From positions 47,021 to 111,020 of the forward strand of contig CAMJGE010000009.1 in assembly GCA_946405145.1 (NCBI GenBank): a DNA stretch of 64,000 bases, given 5' to 3'. How positions within the stretch are numbered: position 1 is the first letter of the stretch; every line of letters begins with the position of its first letter. A program made the translations under genes and the position numbers. Positions 60,008-64,000 of this stretch are shown piece after piece. Under the pieces are notes generated by a model. It was given only the letters and a program-made list of their open reading frames with translations. It did no database searches and was not told the DNA's origin. The DNA is from an uncultured Prevotella sp. (GTDB lineage: Bacteria > Bacteroidota > Bacteroidia > Bacteroidales > Bacteroidaceae).

Positions 60008-60045
60008 TAAAAATGTAAAAATGTAAAAATTATAGAATGTAATAA
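60008..60045. repeat. Spacer repeat AAATGTAAAA, copy 1
   Basis: TAAAAATGTAAAAATG units followed by AGAATGTAATAATT. The same order is found at 62954-62990. Confidence 0.65.
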
Positions 60046-60050
60046 TTATA

Positions 60051-62951
60051 ATGAAAAAACTATTTGTTATTTTGGGCCTGGCAATGCTTGGATTGAGTGC
60101 ACAGGCAAAAGATTATAAGTATGAAAAGGTAGAGGGTGATTTGCTGAACACCCGGATCTATACCTTGGATAATGGGTTGAAGGTGTATTTCTCGGTGAAT
60201 AATGAGAAGCCGAGGATTCAGACGTATATCGCCGTACGGACGGGTTCGAAGAACGATCCTGCCGAGACCACAGGTCTGGCTCATTATCTGGAGCACCTGA
60301 TGTTTAAGGGTACCAAGCGCTTCGGTACGACTAATGCCGAGGCTGAGGCACCGCTGTTGAAGGATATCAAGGCGCGTTATGAGCGTTATCGTCTGCTGAC
60401 GGATCCTGAACAGCGCAAGCAGGCCTACCATGAGATAGACTCCGTGAGTCAGGTGGCTGCGCAGTACTTCATCCCCAATGAGTACGACAAGCTGATGGCT
60501 GCCATCGGTGCTGAGGGCACCAATGCCTTTACTTCTAATGATGTGACCTGCTATACCGAGGATATCCCCTCGAATGAGATCGAGAACTGGGCGAAGATCC
60601 AGAGCGACCGTTTCCAGAACATGGTGATCCGTGGCTTCCATACCGAGCTGGAGGCTGTGTATGAGGAGTATAACATCTACCTGACGAACGACAACGACAA
60701 GGTGATAAGTGCACTGGGCAAGAAGCTGACACCGACGCATCCCTATGGCACACAGACCACCATCGGTACGCAGGAGCATCTGAAGAATCCTTCGATCGTG
60801 AACATCGAGAACTACTTCAACAAATGGTATGTGCCCAACAATATCGCCATCTGTATGGCTGGTGACTTTGATCCCGACAAGACCATTGCCATCATCGACC
60901 AGTATTTCGGTGGCTGGAAGCCGGCTGCCGACGTACAGCAGCCTGTGTTCCCGGAACAGAAGGCACTGACTGCCCCAACGGATACAACCGTGGTCGGACA
61001 GCAGGCAGAACAGGTGTGGATGGGATGGCTCGCCAAGAAAGCCTCCGACCTGCAGTGTGACACCCTCGACGTGATAGCTTATATGCTGAACAACGGTAAG
61101 GCTGGTCTTATCGACCTGAACCTGAACCAGGCCATGCGGGTACAGGGTGCCGGTTGCGGGCTCCAGGCCATGCAGGACTATTCTACCTTCCTGTTGATGG
61201 GCATGCCGAAGCCTAACCAGAGTCTGGAAGAGGTGCGTACGCTGCTGTTGGGTGAGATTGAGAACCTGAAGAAGGGTAACTTCTCCGACGACCTGTTGCC
61301 TGCAGTGATCAACAACATGAAGTTGAACTACCAGCGTGGACTGGAGAGTAACCGCTGGCGCGTGGGTGAGTTCCTGGATGCCTTTATCAATGGCGACAGC
61401 TGGGAGAAGCACGTGGGGGCGCTCAACCGTATATCGAAGCTCACCAAACAGCAGATCGTGGATTTCGCCAACCGTTTCTTTAAGGATGGCTATGCGACCG
61501 TCTTCAAGCGTCAGGGCACTGATTCCCTGCAGAAGAAAATCGACAAACCAGCTATCACCCCGATACCGACGAACCGTGACCTCGTGAGTCAGTTTGTGAA
61601 GGATATCCAGAACAGTCAGGTGGAGCCGATTCATCCGGAGTTCGTGGACTTCGACAAGCAGCTGACCATCGCCAAGACCAAAGGGAATCTGCCTCTGCTC
61701 TATGTGAAGAATACGAACGACGGACTTTTTAACCTGACCTTCCGTTATGAGTTCGGGCATGAGGATGACAACCGCTATGACATGGTGAGCGACTATCTGG
61801 AGGTGGTGGGCACCAAGGCGCTCTCTGCCACTGAGGTGAAACAGAAGTTCTATAACCTGGCCTGCAGCTATAGTGTGAATGCGAATAGCGACAACCTGAA
61901 CATCTCGCTCTCAGGTCTGAGTGAGAACATGCCGGCTGCCCTCCATCTGCTGGAGGATCTGCTGCAGAACGCACAGGCCGACAAGGAGTCTTATAACAGC
62001 TTCGTGGGGATGATCCTGAAGAGTCGTGAGAACCGCAAGCAGGACCAGCGTACCTGTTTCGACTATCTGTACCACTACGCTGTGTATGGCCCTCATAACA
62101 TGCGTCGTGACGATATGACCGAACAGCAGTTGCGTGAGGCTGATCCGCAGGCGCTGCTCAACCTGTTGAGCGACCTGCGTAACATGGCGCATTCCGTGCT
62201 CTACTACGGTCCGATGAGTACGCAGGAGCTCTCTGCACTTTTGGAGAAGGAGCATCCCACACCAGCGGTGCTGAAGCCCGTGCCACAGGGCAAGGCCTTC
62301 ACCTATGAGCTGACACCGAAGAACGAGATATGGATCGCACCTTACGATGCGAAGAACATCTATATGCGTATGTACCATAATGAGGGTCGCACGTGGAACC
62401 CTGATGAGACAGGTGTGCAGACGCTGTTTAATGAGTATTATGGCGCAGGCATGAACGGTATCGTGTTCCAGGAGATGCGTGAGGCGCGTGGTCTGGCATA
62501 TAATGCCGGTGCCAGCTATAACCGTCCCGGTCGTCAGGGTGAGAAGGAGATGTTCTTCACCCATATCATCTCACAGAACGATAAGATGATGGACTGCATC
62601 AACCAGTTCCACCAGATCCTGGATACCATCCCACAGAGTGAGGCTGCCTTCCAGATTGCCAAGGAGAGTGTGCTGAAGCAGATGGCTACCACCCGTGTGC
62701 GTAAGAGTGGCATCATCAGTCGCTACCTCATGACAAAGCGCCTGGGACTGGAGAAGGATCTCTCTGAGGCTACCTATCAGGCTATCCAGAAGCTCACACT
62801 GAAGGATATCGTGGCTTTCGAAGAGGCTAACATGGCGCACAAGGCGTTCCGTTACATCATCCTGGGTGATGAGAAGGAACTGGATATGGAGGCGTTAGGC
62901 AAGATCGGTCCGATCAAACGGCTGACACTGGAAGAGATATTTGGATATTAG
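60051..62951 (+). CDS. M16 family zinc metallopeptidase (pitrilysin-like)
   Basis: 966-aa exported peptidase. A signal peptide (1-19, LGLSAQA-K) is followed by an active M16 domain with the inverted zinc motif HYLEH (78-82) and a downstream Glu ligand in ELEAVYEEYN (about 199-207). A second, inactive M16 domain and two more M16_C-type domains follow, as in full-length pitrilysin-type enzymes. It is likely periplasmic or outer-membrane associated and degrades peptides. A long open frame on the opposite strand is a shadow of its codon use. Confidence 0.94.
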   Translation: MKKLFVILGLAMLGLSAQAKDYKYEKVEGDLLNTRIYTLDNGLKVYFSVNNEKPRIQTYIAVRTGSKNDPAETTGLAHYLEHLMFKGTKRFGTTNAEAEAPLLKDIKARYERYRLLTDPEQRKQAYHEIDSVSQVAAQYFIPNEYDKLMAAIGAEGTNAFTSNDVTCYTEDIPSNEIENWAKIQSDRFQNMVIRGFHTELEAVYEEYNIYLTNDNDKVISALGKKLTPTHPYGTQTTIGTQEHLKNPSIVNIENYFNKWYVPNNIAICMAGDFDPDKTIAIIDQYFGGWKPAADVQQPVFPEQKALTAPTDTTVVGQQAEQVWMGWLAKKASDLQCDTLDVIAYMLNNGKAGLIDLNLNQAMRVQGAGCGLQAMQDYSTFLLMGMPKPNQSLEEVRTLLLGEIENLKKGNFSDDLLPAVINNMKLNYQRGLESNRWRVGEFLDAFINGDSWEKHVGALNRISKLTKQQIVDFANRFFKDGYATVFKRQGTDSLQKKIDKPAITPIPTNRDLVSQFVKDIQNSQVEPIHPEFVDFDKQLTIAKTKGNLPLLYVKNTNDGLFNLTFRYEFGHEDDNRYDMVSDYLEVVGTKALSATEVKQKFYNLACSYSVNANSDNLNISLSGLSENMPAALHLLEDLLQNAQADKESYNSFVGMILKSRENRKQDQRTCFDYLYHYAVYGPHNMRRDDMTEQQLREADPQALLNLLSDLRNMAHSVLYYGPMSTQELSALLEKEHPTPAVLKPVPQGKAFTYELTPKNEIWIAPYDAKNIYMRMYHNEGRTWNPDETGVQTLFNEYYGAGMNGIVFQEMREARGLAYNAGASYNRPGRQGEKEMFFTHIISQNDKMMDCINQFHQILDTIPQSEAAFQIAKESVLKQMATTRVRKSGIISRYLMTKRLGLEKDLSEATYQAIQKLTLKDIVAFEEANMAHKAFRYIILGDEKELDMEALGKIGPIKRLTLEEIFGY

Positions 62952-62953
62952 GA

Positions 62954-62990
62954 AAATGTAAAAATGTAAAAATGAAAGAATGTAATAATT
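62954..62990. repeat. Spacer repeat AAATGTAAAA, copy 2
   Basis: AAAATGTAAAAATGTAAAAATG followed by AAAGAATGTAATAATT, nearly the same as 60008-60045. Confidence 0.65.
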
Positions 62991-63012
62991 TATATGTTAA
63001 ACATTAAATATT

Positions 63013-64000
63013 ATGGCTAAGAATGTAGAATTTAAGTATGCCCCAATGTTTCAGGTGGGCGAAGACAAAACTGAGTATCGCCTTTTGACAAAAGACGGCG
63101 TAACTACCGCCGAGTTTGAAGGAAAACAAATCGTGAAGGTCTCTAAGGAGGCCCTGACCCTGTTGGCACAGCAGGCTTTCCACGATGTGGAGTTCATGCT
63201 GCGTCGTGAACACAACGAGCAGGTGGCTAAGATCCTGACCGATCCTGAGGCCTCTGAGAACGACAAGTACGTAGCCCTGCAGTTCCTGCGCAATGCAGAG
63301 GTGGCTTGCAAGGGCATCCTGCCTTTCTGTCAGGATACAGGTACCGCCATCATCCATGGTGAGAAGGGTCAGCAGATCTGGACTGGTTTCGAGGATGAGG
63401 AGGCCCTGAGTCTGGGTGTGTTCAACACCTTTACACAGGACAACCTGCGCTACTCGCAGAACGCGCCTCTGAACATGTACGACGAGGTGAATACCCGTTG
63501 CAACCTGCCTGCACAGATTGATATCGAGGCTACCGAAGGTGCTGAGTATAAGTTTGTGATGGTGGCAAAGGGTGGTGGCTCTGCCAACAAGACCTATTTC
63601 TATCCCATGACCAAGGCTACCATCCAGAACGAGGGTACACTCATCCCCTTCCTGGTAGAGAAGATGAAGAGTCTGGGTACAGCTGCCTGTCCGCCATATC
63701 ATATCGCCTTTGTGATCGGTGGTACATCAGCTGAGAAGAACCTGCTCACCGTGAAGCTCGCTTCTATCAAGTTCTACGACGGTCTGCCCACAACGGGTGA
63801 CGAGACTGGTCGTGCTTTCCGTGATATCGACCTGGAACAGAAGCTCATCAAGGAGGCTCAGAAGATTGGTCTGGGTGCTCAGTTTGGTGGTAAGTACCTG
63901 GCTCACGACATCCGCGTGATCCGTCTGCCTCGTCATGGTGCCTCTTGTCCGATCGGTATGGGCGTGTCTTGCTCTGCCGACAGAAACATCAAGGCCAAGA
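63013..64000 (+). CDS. Class I fumarate hydratase, 3' end outside window
   Basis: 329 codons of an iron-sulfur fumarase from ATG 63013. Motifs: [11 protein letters not shown] with the first cluster Cys, [34 protein letters not shown], and near the window edge [16 protein letters not shown] with a further Cys. It converts fumarate to malate in the reductive branch used by anaerobic Bacteroidales for succinate production. It lies 61 nt after the M16 gene behind a spacer repeat. Confidence 0.95.
   Translation, partial: MAKNVEFKYAPMFQVGEDKTEYRLLTKDGVTTAEFEGKQIVKVSKEALTLLAQQAFHDVEFMLRREHNEQVAKILTDPEASENDKYVALQFLRNAEVACKGILPFCQDTGTAIIHGEKGQQIWTGFEDEEALSLGVFNTFTQDNLRYSQNAPLNMYDEVNTRCNLPAQIDIEATEGAEYKFVMVAKGGGSANKTYFYPMTKATIQNEGTLIPFLVEKMKSLGTAACPPYHIAFVIGGTSAEKNLLTVKLASIKFYDGLPTTGDETGRAFRDIDLEQKLIKEAQKIGLGAQFGGKYLAHDIRVIRLPRHGASCPIGMGVSCSADRNIKAK

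Noticed and set aside
60060..61760. 566-codon open frame on the minus strand
   Set aside because: It is antisense to the M16 peptidase, has no family pattern and reflects the codon use of the real gene.

Overview
The window reads as a chromosomal segment of a Bacteroidales bacterium, most likely a Prevotellaceae member. Evidence: many promoters of the Bacteroidetes type (TAnnTTTG preceded about 20 bp upstream by TTTG), few Shine-Dalgarno sequences, and Bacteroidetes-restricted families (DUF4421, DUF4954, DUF4248, HU-like HIG protein, smalltalk-like peptide). The housekeeping flanks are clearly richer in G+C than the 13.4-23.4 kb and 29-48 kb regions, which look acquired. The species cannot be fixed from the sequence alone.

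Layout. (1) 1-4.0 kb, minus strand: two tandem PAS-type sensor kinases. The first one transcribed has lost its phospho-acceptor histidine; the second has kept it. (2) 4.0-7.7 kb: frr, rsgA, a DUF4421 protein and mnmA. (3) 8.5-12.6 kb: start of an exopolysaccharide locus (Wza-like SLBB exporter, Wzz, RmlC). (4) 12.6-29.7 kb: an accessory island. It holds HigBA, a Panacea antitoxin with a broken partner, a group II intron fossil, a two-gene module (nucleoside phosphorylase-NTPase plus AAA/TPR protein), a Septu-like ATPase/HNH pair, a toxin-antitoxin-SecB-like chaperone locus bracketed by two copies of an amidase 3' end, a minus-strand HU/DUF4248/primase-like/RecA-like module, and a VapD cassette between direct repeats. 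(5) 29.7-49.1 kb: a long exopolysaccharide operon. It begins with phosphonate genes (a three-domain nucleotidyltransferase-PEP mutase, phosphonopyruvate decarboxylase, Fe-alcohol dehydrogenase) and two LicD transferases. It continues with the flippase, polymerase, Fuc3N-type amino-sugar enzymes, many glycosyltransferases and a phosphoethanolamine-transferase-like enzyme. (6) 49.5-64 kb: housekeeping genes (sodB, manA, a RAYT transposase-like gene, a WecA-like transferase, a lipoprotein, nagB, hflX, DUF4954, M16 peptidase, class I fumarase).

How the parts work together. The 8.5-12.6 kb and 29.7-49.1 kb blocks, with the WecA-like transferase at 53.1 kb, can make and export one Wzx/Wzy-type polysaccharide that I predict carries 2-hydroxyethylphosphonate. 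The accessory island separates these blocks. A shared control region (26-bp palindrome, promoter, structured leader with a four-codon ORF) starts both the Panacea end of the island and the segment leading into the phosphonate operon.

Non-coding structure is rich. There are GC-rich palindromic repeats, some inserted in frame in rsgA, mnmA and hflX; a two-hairpin element whose stem differs between copies while pairing is kept; two arrays with an exact 11-bp period; and a 57-bp repeat placed 40 bp upstream of promoters. All functional assignments come from reading sequence and recalling families; no database search was run.
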